A stretch of 64,000 nucleotides of DNA from Mytilus trossulus (Eukaryota > Mollusca > Bivalvia > Mytilida > Mytilidae), in contig NC_086380.1 in the NCBI RefSeq assembly GCF_036588685.1, positions 35,602,692 through 35,666,691 on the forward strand, in the 5' to 3' direction. Below the pieces are notes generated by a model that worked only from the letters and a program-made list of their open reading frames with translations, made no database searches and was not told where the DNA came from. Numbering within the stretch: position 1 is the first letter of the stretch; each line of letters starts with the position of its first letter. Shown here in pieces: positions 13,001-28,000 of this stretch. Made by a program: the position numbers and the translations under genes.

Positions 13001-16000
13001 TTGGCCGTTATGGAATTACCGTTTCACAAATGATATCGGATATGTTCCTTGTGTCGTAACTACAATCTCTCCCTTTCATGAATACGCCCTACAAAATTAG
13101 ACTATTCTCCTATTTTTACATGAGCAACACGACATGTGCCACATGTGGAGCAGGATCGCTTACCCTTCTGGAGCACCTGAGATCACCCTCAGTTTTAGGT
13201 GGTGTTTGTGTTGCTTATTCTTTAGTTTTCTATGTTTTGCCAAGTGTACTATTGTGTGTCTGTTTGTCTATTTCATTTAAAGCCATGGCGTTGTCAGTTT
13301 ATTTTCGATTTATGAGTTTGTTTGTTTGTTTGGTGTATGAATTATCCAAAAGTTTTTTTATATTGTAAAGGGTCGTTTTTTTTGTAATACAAACACAGTA
13401 AATAGTTATCAAAAGTAACAGGATTATAATTTAGTACGCCAGACGCGCGTTTCGTCTACATAAGACTTATCAGTAACGCTCATATCAAAATATTTATAAA
13501 GCCAAACAAGTACAAATTTGAAGAGCATTGAAGATCCAAAATTCCAAAATGTTGTGCGAAATACCGCTAAGGTTATCTATGCCTGGGAAAAGAAATCCTT
13601 AGTTTTTTTTCGAAAAAATCAAAGTTTGGTAAACAGGAAATTTATAAATGACCACATTATTGATATTCATGTCAACACTTATTCGTTTAAGTGTTGACTA
13701 CTGGGCTGGTGATACCCTCGGGGACGAAACGTCTACCAGCAGTGGCATCGACCCAGTGGTGTAAATAGTTATCAAAAGTACCAGAATTATAATTTAGTAC
13801 GCCAGACGCGCGTTTCGTCTAACCTTGGAAAAAGATCAAGCTACATACTACATAGTCATGAATTAATGTACGTGTTAATAACACGTGATAAATTAAATGA
13901 AGTGGTTTTCTGAAAATTGTCAAAAAAAGACATGCATCAAATCATAGAATTATACATTTACCCTGGTCCAGTTGGTGTTGAATCATAAGCTCTGTCGTTA
14001 CTGTCTTCTAAGGACGAAATTAATTAATAAATGTTATATAATACAGTAGAGTTAACTTAAATTATAGCTTTCAGCACATATCATTTACCAGTTAACGTTA
14101 TAAAAAATAAGACATTTAGTCGAGAGTAAATTATTTCTTGAAGGCCGAAATTTCAAATTTAAAATAATGTGTCTTGAACTGCTTCAAACAATTTGAGGTT
14201 CTCTTATTTCAATATAGTCTTTAGATTATTTTTATATAAAAAAGTAAAACATAAAATGATCTACAAGGCATATAATTGTGTACACCAGATTAGACTGACG
14301 CACGTTTCATTTACAGAAAACTTATAATTGCTGTTATATCACATCAAATATATGCTACCTCGACGATAAATATGCTGATTATCCTGTAGATGAAGCTCCA
14401 CATAACAAAGATTTCAGTTTATGTGTAAATTCATCATGAACTGATTGATAAAGTTTTTAGGTATTGATAATTCAATTTAAACATCAATACATGCACTAAC
14501 AATTAATAGGTGTTCTAATTTGCACACGAACGAGACTCTCGTGCGTGTAATTATTGATATCAATTTAATCAGCAATCTGACTTGGGCTTTAAAGTTATTG
14601 TGCAACATTCTATTTTAGGTGTGGTATGAATAAGATGAAGATACTTAAAATTCCAGTAAACCATGTTAGTGTCAGTGCGTTTTCAGTCGATAAGTTTCAC
14701 ATTTTTCCATATACGGTTAAGATTGACGTGTCTAAATGTGTTGAAGAGGTTATGGTATAAAACATTTTCACATCATGTACATAATCAATTTTAATAAAAG
14801 TTGATTGCTGGTTTAACTGTGGCAATTCAAGATCATCGATCATACAAGTAGCTTATAACTTAAATAAAAAATATCATCATGATGTCTGAATGGTTGCATA
14901 TTGTTCAATATATTATCTTAACATTTTTATATGTTATCTTATGACTACCAATATCGACAATCATTTTAACAGTTGTTGTCCATTCTTTTGATGTGTTTGT
15001 TCTTTGATTTTGTCATTTGATAAGGGACTAGAGTTTATAGGTTGTACTTATTTAATATAAAACAATAGTTTACAAATGTGTTGCTTCAAATGAAACATTT
15101 ACCGTTTCTTCTGTTTATTTGACGCTTTCTTGATATAAAAATCAGACCTCCGATAACTGCTATAGAGATAAAAATAACCACTGCTCCGACCCCAGCACCA
15201 ATTATAACAGAATTACCAGACGTAATAGATGTATCTCGCGCAATGGAACCAGTTGACACTACAATATAAAAGAAGTAATCATACCACGTCTTATTTTTTA
15301 CGTGTAAAGCATACAATTTAAAAAAAACAAACTTTTCGATTATACGGTTGAAAACTACTACTTTGAACAGTTCCATTCATTAAACATAACTTCATGTTTT
15401 GACAACTTTAACTTGATGATGTTTGCAGTAACTTGCTCGTGCATCAATAAATGGAGAAACTGTGTGTTATGTCAATAGGATCCGAGTACACAACAAGAAG
15501 TCAAGTACTAGTATCTGATTTTGGTATGAAAACGTCAACTTATTTTCTTTCGACACCAAATGCTACAGAAATATTTTTTGATCAAACAGAAGTGACAAAC
15601 ATGTAAAAAAACACACAAAGAAATTTAAAATGTATATACGTACGAATCCGATACTTTTTTACAAATGCGTGCAACGCTGCGTATTTGAGATTTGTTTATA
15701 CTTTTATTCGGAAAGGTCAACGCTATACATTTGAATGCTATTGATGTATCAGTACATAGAAACGCTTGCAGCTTTATGACCAAGAGGAATATTAAAGAAT
15801 GTTACGCATTCATCTAAGGTTACTTTGAAGGAGTTGGAACCTTCATCCCTTGTTTATTTTTTTATGTATCTAAGAAGAATATAACGTAACAGGTTCCAAA
15901 CCACTGACTATTGAGTTGTCAAAATATAAATTTAGAGATAAATATTTGATTTAACAAACTTTATTTTGTATTCTTTGAGAGTTTATTAGAGTTTAGCATG

Positions 16001-19000
16001 ATGACAGGAATATTTCAATGGATATCATGATAGAATGTAACAAGATAAATAGATGAGTCAACATTTTATACTAAGAAATTAGAAACATCTTTTACTTTCA
16101 TGTCATCATTTCGAAACGAAATCAAGTACGAAAATTGCACCTTAATTCGAGTAAACATGTTATCATTTAACTTGTAGTAGTACATTTTTGTATTCACAAC
16201 AACAGTGTATGAGTGCGATTAACGTGCTTCACTCTCACCCCATATGGAATTTACTGACCCTGTATATATTAGGTCACTATCACACTTTGTAACAAATGAT
16301 ATTATGTTAGTCTTTTCTATACTGCTAGTGTCTTGCTATGGATATAGGAAATGTCTACTGCCTTTTTTTATTTGGTGTTAATCTTGTCTCTTTTTTAGTT
16401 ATTGTTAGTTTTCAATTAATCAATAGAATTGAAAATAAACTCATCGTAGATACCAGAAATCTGTACGGCAAGCGCGCATTTCGACTACTAAATAGTTATC
16501 AAAAGTACCAGGATTATAATTTTATACGCCAGACGCGCGTTTCGTCTACATAAGACTCATCAGTGACGCTCAGATCAAAATAGTTAAAAAGCCAAACAAA
16601 TACAAAGTTGAAGAGCATTGAGGACCAAAAATTCCAAAAAGTTGTGCCAAATACGGCTAAGGTAATCTACTCCTGGGGTAAGAAAATCCTTAGTTTTTCG
16701 AATAATTCAAAGTTTTGTAAACAGAAAATTTATAAAAATGACCATATAATTGATATTCATGTCAACACCGAAGTGCTGACTACTGGGCTGGTGATACCCT
16801 CAGGGACGAAACGTCCACCAGCAGTGGCATCGACCCAGTGGTGTAAAAAGTTATCAAAAGTACCAGGATTATAATTTTATACGCCAGACGCGCGTTTCGT
16901 CTACATAAGACTCATCAGTGACGCTCAGATCAAAATAGTTAAAAAGCCAAACAAATACAAAGTTGAAGAGCATTGAGGACCAAAAATTCCAAAAAGTTGT
17001 GCCAAATACGGCTAAGGTAATCTACTCCTGGGGTAAGAAAATCCTTAGTTTTTCGAATAATTCAAAGTTTTGTAAACAGAAAATTTATAAAAATGACCAT
17101 ATAATTGATATTCATGTCAACAGCGAAGTGCTGACTACTGGGCTGGTGATACCCTCGGGGACGAAACGTCCACCAGCAGTGGCATCGACCCAGTGGTGTA
17201 AATAGTTATCAAAAGTACCAGGATTATAATTTTATACGCCAGACGCGCGTTTCGTCTACATAAGACTCATCAGTGACGCTCAGATCAAAATAGTTAAAAA
17301 GCCAAACAAATACAAAGTTGAAGAGCATTGAGGACCAAAAATTCCAAAAAGTTGTGCCAAATACGGCTAAGGTAATCTACTCCTGGGGTAAGAAAATCTT
17401 TAGTTTTTCGAATAATTCAAAGTTTTGTAAACAGAAAATTTATAAAAATGATCATATAATTGATATTCATGTCAACACCGAAGTGCTGACTACTGGGCTG
17501 GTGATACCCTCGGGGACGAAACGTCCACCAGCAGTGGCATCGACCCAGTGGTGTAAAGAGTTATCAAAAGTACCAGGATTATAATTTTATACGCCAGACG
17601 CGCGTTTCGTCTACATAAAACTCATCAGTGACGCTCAGATCAAAATAGTTAAAAAGCCAAACAAATACAAAGTTGAAGAGCATTGAGGACCAAAAATTCC
17701 AAAAAGTTGTGCCAAATACGGCTAAGGTAATCTACTCCTGGGGTAAGAAAATCCTTAGTTTTTCGAATAATTCAAAGTTTTTTAAACAGAAAATTTATAA
17801 AAATGACCATATAATTGATATTCATGTCAACACCGAAGTGCTGACTACTGGGCTGGTGATACCCTCGGGGACGAAACGTCCACCAGCAGTGGCATCGACC
17901 CAGTGGTGTAAATAGTTATCAAAAGTACCAGGATTATAATTTTATACGCCAGACGCGCGTTTCGTCTACATAAGACTCATCAGTGACGCTCAGATCAAAA
18001 TAGTTAAAAAGCCAAACAAATACAAAGTTGAAGAGCATTGAGGACCAAAAATTCCAAAAAGTTGTGCCAAATACGGCTAAGGTAATCTACTCCTGGGGTA
18101 AGAAAATCCTTAGTTTTTCGAATAATTCAAAGTTTTGTAAACAGAAAATTTATAAAAATGACCATATAATTGATATTCATGTCAACACCCGAAGTGCTGA
18201 CTACTGGGCTGGTGATACCCTCGGGGACGAAACGTCCACCAGCAGTGGCATCGACCCAGTGGTGTAAATAGTTATCAAAAGTACCAGGATTATAATTTTA
18301 TACGCCAGACGCGCGTTTCGTCTACATAAGACTCATCAGTGACGCTCAGATCAAAATAGTTAAAAAGCCAAACAAATACAAAGTTGAAGAGCATTGAGGA
18401 CCAAAAATTCCAAAAAGTTGTGCCAAATACGGCTAAGGTAATCTACTCCTGGGGTAAGAAAATCCTTAGTTTTTCGAATAATTCAAAGTTTTGTAAACAG
18501 AAAATTTATAAAAATGACCATATAATTGATATTCATGTCAACACCGAAGTGCTGACTACTGGGCTGGTGATACCCTCGGGGACGAAACGTCCACCAGCAG
18601 TGGCATCGACCCAGTGGTGTAAATAGTTATCAAAAGTACCAGGATTATAATTTTATACGCCAGACGCGCGTTTCGTCTACATAAGACTCATCAGTGACGC
18701 TCAGATCAAAATAGTTAAAAAGCCAAACAAATACAAAGTTGAAGAGCATTGAGGACCAAAAATTCCAAAAAGTTGTGCCAAATACGGCTAAGGTAATCTA
18801 CTCCTGGGGTAAGAAAATCCTTAGTTTTTCGAATAATTCAAAGTTTTGTAAACAGAAAATTTATAAAAATGACCATATAATTGATATTCATGTCAACACC
18901 GAAGTGCTGACTACTGGGCTTATCAGTGACGCTCGAATCAAAGAAGTTATAAAGACAAACTATAGTAATAAGGTAAAGAGAACTGATCACTAAAACAAGT

Positions 19001-22000
19001 TTGGTCATATACAAATCACGTTATCTTAGCTATGTTTGAACATACACTACAGCGATATTTTTTTAGCTTTTGTTTTTATCGTGATATGCTTATTTTACTT
19101 GATTTATATGATATGAATATTGGTAATCTATTGCATCTATTGCAGCCTCTAATTTGTCACAATTCAACGTACCTGTTACATTAATATTGTAAACCTTTTG
19201 CGAAGTCAGATTTGTTTCAAGCATTCCTGATGGTGTTAAAGTATTCATTACATTAACAATGTATCTACCACTGTGGATTTGTTTTATATTCTTAATCATC
19301 AGAGGAATGTCGTAATAAATGAAGCTAGTATCGTTCTCACGAGTCCACCATATATATGTAGGAGATGGGTTAGCATCTATAGTTGGCGAAAGTTTTAGTG
19401 TACTTCCTTCCTCAATATTAAAATCAGGAGAACCAGAAAGAACAGGCTTATCTGAAATGTTCAAAACGGTTTACTAAGTTTTGCAAATGTTAACGTTATT
19501 CTTCATTATTATTATTTTATTCGCAGAATACATGCTTGTAAATAGATAATATAGATTATTTTGTTTCGGATTTTTTTTTTTTTTTTTATGTCCGTTGAAT
19601 TGTTTGTATTTTGTTGAAGACTGTACAATAATACTCTTTTATCTTATCTTATCAATATAAATTTTATAAATGTTGATTTGCTTCAATTGATTGATATAGA
19701 AAGTATTTTTTCCAGTATGTCACAACCGTTGATGTCTAAATCATTAATGATAATGGACTTTCCGTTTTGAACTGTTATTGAAGTTCGTTATTTTACTTTT
19801 TAATGATAATTTTATACAGAACAATGTTGAAACTGTGTATTTTGCTAAAATTGTTCTTGCTGATCTCATTATTTTTAATGCAATGATATATAAATATGAC
19901 GGCATCAATTGTATTCCGCATTTGCTCAGGAAAGTGATTATGAGTTTGTGATATCCTTTGAGAAGAAATATCTACCCCTTGTAGTTGAAAACTAGATTTA
20001 CGCATCAGTATACAATACGCACATCTAGTTTAAGTATGCGGCACTCAAACAAAACGGCTAGTAATATTAAGATCAAAGGTTTCAATCGCGATCGAAAGCT
20101 TGAACCTTCTATATCCGAAGGTTGCACAGGTAAATTTTAGTAAATTCAATTCAACATCAATTCTTGTACAATTCACAGTAACATATCACATGAAATTCAG
20201 CTTAATCGAGCTTATACATGTTATACGTGAAATTACGTACAAATGTCACACAAAAACAGAATTGTTAACGAGAATTCATTATGAACCACATCAACAAACG
20301 ACAACTACTGAACCTCATAACGTAGGACAGGTGTAAACAATTGCAGCGAGTTTAAACGTATTAGTTTATTAAATTGTTTTAAAGTTCTACTAACATTGCA
20401 CATTGACATAACACATTTTCTGTGAAGTTCTTTTCTGTTGCTGCATTCCTGATGGTGTTAATATGTTCATTGCATTGAATATGTAGCTACCACTGGATTG
20501 TTTTTGTATGTTGCTGATAGTAAAATTTGTGTCATAAAATCTAAAATAGGGTTCACTTTGGCGACTCCACCATACAGACGTGGATTGTGGATTAGCATCA
20601 ATTACGGGATATATTGCTAGACTACTTCCTTCCATGATGTTAATATCATTGATATCTGCAATTATTGGCGGGTCTAAAATTATAAACTTTGGAATTAATG
20701 AAATAAATATTACGATAAATTAAAATCTTTGATTATTTCCATACAATCCTTTCGACTTCAAACATTTAAAAAGAACTTTACATTTATAATATTGATCTTG
20801 GATACTGGACACATTATAGACGGTCTTGCAACGATGTCTCAGATAGAAGGATTCAAATCCCGCTGAAGTAAGAACAAATATTTGCTTTACAAATTTGCAG
20901 ATCTAAAATTGTTTAGCTAAATTTCAGATATGTAGATTTATACTTAAAGTAGCATACCCACAACAAACATGAAACAAAATGACACCGATAGTTTCAATAT
21001 ATTTCCAAACTTATTCGATATTCAAGAGCTTGCAGCTCCTACTCAGACTTTGTAAAACGTCATCAGTGTCTGAGTAGAAAGTTGATGAACCAGGGATATG
21101 TCAAAGAACGTCTCGACCTTTTCTAAAAGGTTCATCGGAAGGTACCAAGACCTTGTTGATAAATATTCCGTATCAACTTCTCAAATAATACACGATTGTC
21201 TTGATGTATAGATTCTGCGTACTGATGTTGTTATCATCTTAACAACGTGTTTTATAGTTCTTTCATTTGTCTTTGTTCTATTATTGATATTACTTTTACT
21301 GTTGAATGGTTTTATGTGATATCCGTTTGACGTGGCTTATTACTTATGCATTTCGTCAATGTGTTTGTATTGGCTTTCATTGTTTTTGTGGTTTGTTTTG
21401 TATATGCGACTTTGTGTATTTCTTTTGTTCTTATAACGTGACTATGTATTATAAAAGATCCCGTCAGTATTATATTGTTCTATTATATGTCATAATGATA
21501 TATTTCTATTATGAATTACAATATACGTTGAACCAAAAACGTCAAAATCATTCAATCACGTAGTGGAATTAACAATTTGTGGATTCTTATAAATTCTTTA
21601 TATAACTTTTGGACTAGTTTAAATCTCGGTCTATTTCTGAAATTTATTCTTACACCCTTTTGATTTTTTAACCCTGTATGCTGACATTGTCTATGTAAAA
21701 TAAATCAAATTGTTTGTATGAACATTGAACGACAAATTTATGTGACGTGTAAAATTTTCTGACGTCAGACACTCAAATCAATGCATGTGTTCTAGATAGT
21801 AGGTGATTTTGTGTTCTGTTAAATTGTTCCTTTTAAAAAATGTTTATACGATGATGACTGATGTACCCATATTTTGACTATTTTATTTAGTGTGTCTTTT
21901 TATTTAACACATCAATGTAAATATAACGGAATTTGATGAGACTGTCATTAAAGTGAGAGGGTTAGCGCTATAGAACCAGGTTTAATCCACCATTTTCTAC

Positions 22001-25000
22001 ATTTAAAAATGCCTGTACCAAGTCAGCAATATGACAGTTCCTGTCCATTCGTTTTTGATGCGTTTTGTTATTTGATTTTGCCATGTGATTATGGACTTTC
22101 CGAATTGATTTTCCTCTAATATAAAAAAAAAGAAGATGTGGTATGATTGCCAATGAGACAACTATCTACAAAAGACCAAAATGGCACAAACATTAACAAT
22201 TATAGGTCACTGTACGGCCTTCAACAATTAGCAAAGCCCATACCGCATATAGTCAGCTATAAAAGGCCCCGATAAGACAATGTAAAACAATCTAAGTTCA
22301 GTATTTTTGTGATTTTACTATTTGTTTTAATAAGAATGCTGTATTGCAAGCCTTTGATTATCTTTATGTTCGTTCTGATAGTTTTTGAGATGATCATTTG
22401 CACTGTTTCCAGTTATACGTGATAATAGCATGAACATATCAACTATGTTATTAAATTTTTCTATTACAAGTTTCGGCAATTAAATCCAATTAAGCAAAAT
22501 ATTTTTCCCTCAAGCAATGTTCCGATTTGTTGTTAGGCTTTGTCGATACTCTTTGATTTATAGATCTCCTTATATTAAATAAGCTACGTACTGTTGGCAT
22601 CAAGAGAGACATGGATTATCGAAATAAGCAAAAACAAAAATTGTACCGTATAGAATAACGGTATCGATTGACCAAACGCAAAGGGTCATTTCCTCTTTTG
22701 ACACTTTTAAAAACACTTACACTGGACATTTACATTAAACATATTCTGTGAAGTTCTGTTCTGTTGTGACTTTCCAGATGGTGATAAAGTGTTCATTACA
22801 TGGCATGTGTAGTTTCCACTTGAGTTTCTCTGTACATTTGTGAATGTAAGACTATTGCCGTAATATGTAAAGGAATTTTGACTAGTCCACCATAACAATG
22901 TAGGTTCTGGATTAGCATCAATAACAGGATATATTTGGAGATCATGTCCTTCTGTAATGTTATAATCTTGGATCTCTGAGATAGCTGGCTGGTCTACAAT
23001 AATTATTGTCAAATTACTTAATTTCTTCGAAATATAATACGTGTATGATAACAACGAATTCAATATCAATACAACAATATGTATTTAATATGTTAGCAGA
23101 TCAATAATCGTTGGTTTATTCAGCTTGTATTGTTCTACATTTCGGAGAATTTTTATAGCTGACTACTAATTGTTGAAAACCCTATGGTGATCTTTAGTTG
23201 TTAATATCTGTGTCCTGTGGTCTCTGGTGGATAATTATCTCATTGACAATAATTCAAATTTTTATACCTATATATTGTATTTCGGGTTTTTTTTATACAT
23301 ACTAGGAAAAAAAAACTCTTTGGACATTGTTACACTTACACTGCACATTTACATGAAACATTTTCTTTGAAGTTCTTTCCTGTAACGGCATTCCCGATGG
23401 TGTCAATGTGTTCCGTACATGGAAGGTGTGATAACCACTGGATTTTCTCAGAATATTGCTGATTTTCAGATATGAACTATTATATACGACTTCGGGTTCA
23501 TTTGGACGACTCCACCAAAACAATGACGGTTGTGGATTAGCAGAAATTATCGGAAATATGATAAGCGTATTTCCTTCTGTTACGTTATAATCTTGGATGT
23601 CTGAGATTTCTGGCTGGTCTGGAAAAATTTAATATCAGGGTTTTATTATTCATGAACACACTTCAGACTGTTACATTAACATTACATATATCTCATCAAT
23701 GAATTTTGGTGGGGAAGACATGTTTTTTTGAATAGTAAAGTTTAAAAAAACATTGTATATTGAAAATCAAAACTATAAGATGAAGAAATAACGTTATACA
23801 GTGAATAAAAGACAAGAAAAAACGACTAACCATTATTCACTTCTCAAGAACTGTTGAGTATACTGAAGATATTTTTTTTTCCAAAACGCATATTATTGCT
23901 TTTTGAATTATATCCGTTATATTTATCAAATTGATATTCAGTTTGAAAAAGTTCTCTTTCGATCATCAAATGTAGTATAACATCTTTGTGAGAATCAAAC
24001 TGATGAATCAGAGCACACAAGGATAAACACTTTTTTTTCAATTGACTGATTAAATATACCAAGATTATAATGTTGTTTCGAATATTTGAAAATTTGAAAA
24101 TTTGATAAACTGTATATAGCCATCTTGAGTTCCAAATTTCGATAATGTTAATTAATGTGTGAGCAAATTAAACAAAAACAATGATTCGTTGTATTATGTA
24201 TACTGTTTTTACAAATACCGAATAATTGTTTTTGTTTCTTTCCATTTTTTCACTTAGCCTAAAAAATTCAATTCTTTTTTACATGTTTTAGAACTATTTT
24301 CCAAAAACATGCTAACAATAGCAATGTGTGAGGCTTTAAATTTGTTTTATTAATGTATTTTTGTCGTTTATTATCAGTTTCTTCGACTTTTTAAGGTGAT
24401 ATGGGAGTCTAAAATAAAAATGATATAATTTGTTCATACTGTGCCAAAACGTAGTATCTATTGGTATATGTTGTTCTAAAATACAATAAAAATTATAGGT
24501 CATCGTGCATTTTCTCAAGCTACGGGTTGTAACAAAATGACACATTTTGTTTGGATTATACAGGGAAAACACCATTGCGAGATAAGAAAATTAACTAAAC
24601 GATAGATAGTAAAATAAATTAGGAAAAGATAGCTTTCGCACAATGCTTTGAGAATATCAAAAATAAAGATAGGGTCACCGTGCGTTTTCCGGATTAATAT
24701 AATATAGGAAAATTTCATGTAGATTGCTAAAGATATTGCAATATTTTAGAGTTACCTCCCCTTAAAATGCCAATTTAAAAACATTTAAAAACTACCAAAA
24801 ATAATCTACACTTGTGACAATATTAATATTTATAAGTTATATTGCTATACATTTGTTCTTTAAAAAGAAAATTCACATTAAACATCTACGTTTCTGCATC
24901 AAATTTTGCTAACTTGATATATATAGCTAATCCAGACCCTAGGTTCACTGTTTTTTACAATCAAAGATTGCGAAAGACACCAATACCACCTTAAACCTTT

Positions 25001-28000
25001 TAGATACCATTTGATTTTTTTAAATGGATGTAACTTCTTACTTACACCATATTGTTGCTAACCCTATAAAGTAACTAACCATGTATTTAGGACACTTTAT
25101 AAAAAAATATATATAGCCACCACATGTAGTCAATTAAGTGCCGGTCTTTGTAAGAATTAGGCAATTTAGGTAAAATTCAAAACATGATAAAAAAAAAACC
25201 ATTGAGCTAACCATGCTATTTAATACTAACCATCATTCTGAGTTTAAAGTTATAAGTCTTTCGTTTGTGTGTGTCTGGTAATATCAAATAACTCGATTAG
25301 AAAATTGGTTAGAATGATAGCAAATTACAGAGTTATTTCCCCTTATTTGTTAATTTCTAGTGCATTTCAACCAAATTATATCTTCTATTACCAGAACAGA
25401 AAACGGAAATGGATGTTATTTGTGTGCATAACCACATATTAAGTACTGAAATCAATGTCCAATTGGGTGGGTTCTTTTGGTCATGTTTTCACCACTGCCT
25501 GATTCTTAGGCAGACTGGCACTTAATCAATCATATAATTTGAAGGTAAGATAAATATTTATATGAGCAAACGTTTTTGTTATGGACCTGTTTAAGTAAAT
25601 GCATTTAGCTGTATACTTACATTGTACATCTAATCGTTTCCAAATAGTATTTGAGATCCCAATCATATTTATTGCAGAGCATGAATACTGTCCGCTAATA
25701 TTTCTCATGACATGTTTTATATTAATAACTTTACCGCTGATCGGAGCACCAGCATTAGTCCAATTATATATTATATCAATTGTAGGATTTGCATCAAGTA
25801 TTACACATGTTAGCTTTATTTTCTGTTGTCCTTCGTACAAAATATATGGATTGTAGCCAGGATACATGTTTACTGTAGGCGGGTCTGAAAAAGATACAGT
25901 CATTATTTGACATGATTCCTAATTTGTTTTGTTGAATGATGTGTTTTGTTTTAATCTGTTGATTACGCCAGAGTTTTCAAATGTGCTTATAAAAACAAGA
26001 TGTGGTGTGCTTGCCAATGAGACCAAAATGACACAGCAATAGGTAACATACAAGCAATTTTAACAGATTTTAAGGTGTAAACATATTGTCGAGATACCAG
26101 TTATGTTGTCGGGGCTCGTTATACTGACTTCGTTTGAAAAATAGGCTTATATAACTGGTCATCAATTCGTGAAGAGGGAACTGTTAACTTTTTCAAAGCA
26201 CATGTGTACATTGTTTCAAGGGTAAGATTGCTTCGCAGAGTGTCGATTGTGTTGCTTCATCTCTTTCAATTACTGAGAAGTATTTTGTTGACTCTATGTT
26301 TTCTTATGTAAAGTTGTAATATGTTCACTTTTTTTTAAGTTATTACTTAAATACAAATACATAAGCATTTTATTTTATAACGTCCACTTGTTGCAAGTTG
26401 AACATTTGTCGTTTCGTGGAGATACTTTAAATTTGATAGATAATTCCACTAAATATCTTTTGACAAAATATGCCCTTTACCAGCACAGTAGTTCAAATCC
26501 TAGTCCAAAGACCTTCCGTTTGTGCATTATTCTGTCATCAATTAGTCAAGGTTGTATAACATATACACATTTAATCATTTGTACAAAGATATCTTATATA
26601 ATTATGTGAATATAAGCCGCATCTGCAGATTTAGATTTTTTTTAAAATAATTGATATACTTTATGGATATGAAGGAGAAGCATTATCAAGGAAATGACGA
26701 TATGAAAGATAAATCCTATGAAACAATGTTTCATTACACATATATCAGGCATCAGCTTACATGTTTTCAATTTTTTTCAAAGGATTTGTTTTATTTAAAT
26801 AAGATTCAATCGACAGAAGATATATTACCCTTGAAATTCAGTGTAGCATTACATCATACCGGCGAAAACTTTCAAGTTGATTCTATAAGATGAGTAGTAC
26901 ACAATGTTACTCAATAGCTATCTTTTTATAAACATTTCGTTTTCATTAAAAACTTACATTGAACATTAATCTGAAATGATTTCCTTGAAGTTCTGTTCTG
27001 AAATGGTAGCCCGGATGGCGTTAAAATATTCATTGCATGAAATGTGTAGATATCGCTCTGTTGTCTCTGCATGCTGCTGATTGACAACACAGTACCATCA
27101 TATCTCAAACCCAGAACATTTTGGCGAGTCCACCATACCATTATTGGGTCTGGATTAGCTTCGGTAGTAGAGTTAATTGTAAGGGTTCTACCTTCTGTTA
27201 TGTTGAAGTCAGGGATTTGTGAAATTTCAGGCTCGTCTGAAACAATTAACTTAGGTTTAACAACATTTTAACACGTTTTTAAATGTTATATAATAGTGAT
27301 AAAAATGCGATGATGTTTATATCACTATATGTAAAGCATAATATATATGAATAAGGCAAATTATAGCCAAAACCTCCGTTTAAAATTTAAAAAAAAAGTT
27401 TTAGATACCTTCATCAGGTGAGTGACAAATAATTATTGCGTAATTCGGTAAAGTAATACGCTACGCCTTCATTAATTAGTTCAAAAGATAAGGTCAACCT
27501 AAATTAGAGCTGAAATGTCAATTGCAACTGAAAAGGAGAGCAGCATGGGAGACCTACTCTCAAAATCAGATTCAAATCTTCATGACAGCTGGACATGGAA
27601 GCATATTTTTACATCCAGTTGTAAGAACTGGTTTTACTGTTGAGTCAGGTTTAAAATTGTTTAAAAGAGGAACAAAAGATACCAAAGGGACAGTCAAACT
27701 CATAAATCTAAAACAAACTGACAACGCCATGGCTAAAAATGAAAAAGACAAACAGACAAACAATAGTACACATGACACGACATCATAAACATAGAAAACT
27801 AACGAATAAACAACACTAATCATACCAAAAACTAGGGGTGATCGCAGATGCTCCGGAAGGGTAAGCAGATCCTGTTCCATATGTGGCACCCGTCGTGTTG
27901 CTTATGTGATAACAAATCCGGTAAATAGACTAATTCGGTAGGTCACAGTCATGAAAGGAAAGGGGATTGAAGTTACGACGTAAGGAACATATCCGATATC

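Noticed and set aside
16495..18920. Reading the tandem array as a CRISPR array or as a repeat-protein gene
   Set aside because: Units are 355 bases with no variable spacers, and 355 is not a multiple of three, so no protein runs through it.
27572..27889. 105-codon minus-strand open frame
   Set aside because: It is the non-coding 3' tail of a retroelement remnant; the same tail at 13140-13350 and 33895-34085 does not keep the frame.
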